Assembly: GCF_946482605.1 (NCBI RefSeq)
Contig: NZ_CAMLSE010000026.1
Coordinates: forward strand, 1-64,000
DNA length: 64,000 nucleotides
Origin: an uncultured Dyadobacter sp.
GTDB lineage: Bacteria > Bacteroidota > Bacteroidia > Cytophagales > Spirosomataceae
Direction of reading: 5' to 3'
Shown piece after piece: positions 63,090 through 64,000 of the stretch (its first letter is position 1; each line of letters starts with the position of its first letter). The translations under genes and the position numbers were made by a program. The notes below the pieces were generated by a model. That model ran no database searches. It worked only from the letters and a program-made list of their open reading frames with translations, and was not told where the DNA came from.

Positions 63090-64000
63090 TCAGGCTGTCT
63101 TTTCCAGCGCCGTTCTCAGGATACGCACCGCCTCCCGTAATTCTTTTTCGTCGAGGTTGCCAAACCCGAGCCGAATGGCACTGAGCCGCCCAGTCTGGAA
63201 AAGCAGCGTCTGGGGCAAATGGAGGTTTTCCCGAAGGCATTCCTTACTTACGCGCATGAGATTGATGTCGCGTCGCCATTCTGTCCAGATCGCCAGTCCA
63301 CCCGGGGGTGCTCTGAAGGAGAGATAGGGGCTAAAATCCGTTTCCAGTAATTCCGTGAACAGGTCCCTCCGCTGGTGGTACACTTTCTGCGCCTTTTTGA
63401 TATGCCGCTGGATCTCTCCCTCGTCCAGCAGTTCGGCCAGGGCCTGTTCCATCATCAAATCACCCTGCCGGTCGATGATCCTGCGCATTTTTCCCAGCTC
63501 ACGGATCAGGTTTTCGGGAGCCACCATGTATCCCGAGCGAAGTCCGGGTGCCAGCGCCTTGCAAAATGATCCCACATACACCACCATTCCAGCCCCGTCG
63601 GCACTCGCGAGCGGCAGCACCGGACTGCTGTTGTAGTGAAAATCATAATCATGGTCGTCCTCCAAAATGATAAAGCCATACCTGACCGAGAGGTTCAGCA
63701 ATTCCAGACGCCGCTCGGCGCTCAACGTCACGGTGGTGGGATAATGGTGATGCGGTGTAATGTATAACATCCGGATCGGCTTGTGCTCGCAGAGCTGTCT
63801 TACCGCCTCCACCGAAATACCTTGCTCGTCCACAGGTACCGAAAGGATGTTGGCACCTGCTTGCTGAAAAATCATATTGGCGATGTAGTAGCTCAGGTCA
63901 CCTACCACCACATTGTCCCCCTTTTTGAGGAGCAGTGTGGAAGCGAGGTAAATGCCCATCTGGATGCCCCGTGTGGTGATGATGTTCTCTGCACCGATAT
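63090..64000 (-). CDS. PLP-dependent aminotransferase-like protein, MocR/GntR type, partial
   Basis: The C-terminal ~300 residues of a protein that continues past the window edge. Its aminotransferase fold is clear: ENIITTRGIQMGIYLASTLL, YITPHHHYPTTVTLSAERR, IILEDDHDYDFHYNSSP with the PLP Asp, YVGSFCKALAPGLRSGYMV with the PLP Lys, and LGFGNLDEKELREAVRILR near the end. The pattern matches MocR-type regulators, which carry an N-terminal GntR DNA-binding domain, though that domain would lie outside the window. The class of aminotransferase alone is a second reading. Its target genes are unknown; the neighbouring oxidase gene is in the same orientation. Confidence 0.85.
   Translation of the reverse strand, partial: IGAENIITTRGIQMGIYLASTLLLKKGDNVVVGDLSYYIANMIFQQAGANILSVPVDEQGISVEAVRQLCEHKPIRMLYITPHHHYPTTVTLSAERRLELLNLSVRYGFIILEDDHDYDFHYNSSPVLPLASADGAGMVVYVGSFCKALAPGLRSGYMVAPENLIRELGKMRRIIDRQGDLMMEQALAELLDEGEIQRHIKKAQKVYHQRRDLFTELLETDFSPYLSFRAPPGGLAIWTEWRRDINLMRVSKECLRENLHLPQTLLFQTGRLSAIRLGFGNLDEKELREAVRILRTALEKTA

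Noticed and set aside
1..64000. tRNA, rRNA, riboswitch or insertion sequence
   Set aside because: I looked in the gaps and found no convincing cloverleaf, conserved rRNA stretch, riboswitch core or transposase.

Overview
The window looks like a chromosomal segment of a Bacteroidota bacterium of the order Cytophagales, most likely Dyadobacter or a close relative in Spirosomaceae. The reasons are two SusC/SusD pairs, promoters of the Bacteroidota form TAnnTTTG, few visible Shine-Dalgarno sequences, class Ia ribonucleotide reductase with nrdA and nrdB apart, and a roughly balanced base composition. The genus is inferred from family resemblance only. I saw no rRNA, tRNA, CRISPR array, complete insertion sequence, prophage or replication origin.

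Layout. 0.3-11.7 kb is mostly housekeeping: nrdA, a Tat-exported sugar isomerase-like protein, ribosomal protein L31, a GlmU-like nucleotidyltransferase with holB, a Zn_protease/RimK pair, a cyclase-like SRPBCC fusion, an orphan HigA-type regulator, hemC and a lipoprotein. 11.7-19.7 kb holds an outer-membrane TonB-dependent receptor with an unusual low-complexity tail, a LytS/LytTR two-component pair and uvrA. 20.0-25.1 kb is a SusC/SusD pair with no enzymes beside it. 25.1-28.1 kb carries a tiny HigA-N-terminal-like gene, yigZ, an MFS exporter and corA. 28.5-31.3 kb is an AT-richer glycan-synthesis patch with two glycosyltransferases and a decayed FkbM methyltransferase. 31.4-43.6 kb returns to scattered metabolism and housekeeping: nrdB, recX, tyrS, queA, a PIN toxin-antitoxin pair, a cobalamin adenosyltransferase and ilvE, plus a secreted GH43-type glycosidase.

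43.9-53.9 kb is the clearest functional unit. It is a polysaccharide utilisation locus with an AraC regulator, a sodium:solute symporter, a GH130 mannosylglucose phosphorylase, SusC, a SusD-like lipoprotein and probably a mannose-6-phosphate-isomerase-like cupin. SusC/D would import oligosaccharide across the outer membrane, the symporter would carry it into the cytoplasm, and the phosphorylase would yield mannose 1-phosphate and glucose. The expected mannanase and epimerase are not in the window. 53.9-64.0 kb is mixed: DUF72, a broken cAMP phosphodiesterase, a photolyase-like protein without the usual Cys cluster, an intact HigBA module, an AI-2E-type permease, an AarF kinase with a TetR-like partner, an aldonolactone-oxidase-like flavoprotein, and a MocR-type regulator cut by the window edge.

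The most notable theme is gene decay and remodelling. There are three HigA-related loci in three states: one intact pair, one antitoxin with a 14-codon toxin stub, and one lone N-terminal domain. There are also two clear pseudogenes, FkbM and class II cAMP phosphodiesterase. Between ilvE and the AraC gene, a strong terminator hairpin sits between two arrays of nearly complementary 8-bp tandem repeats. I did not find a clearly new multi-gene system.
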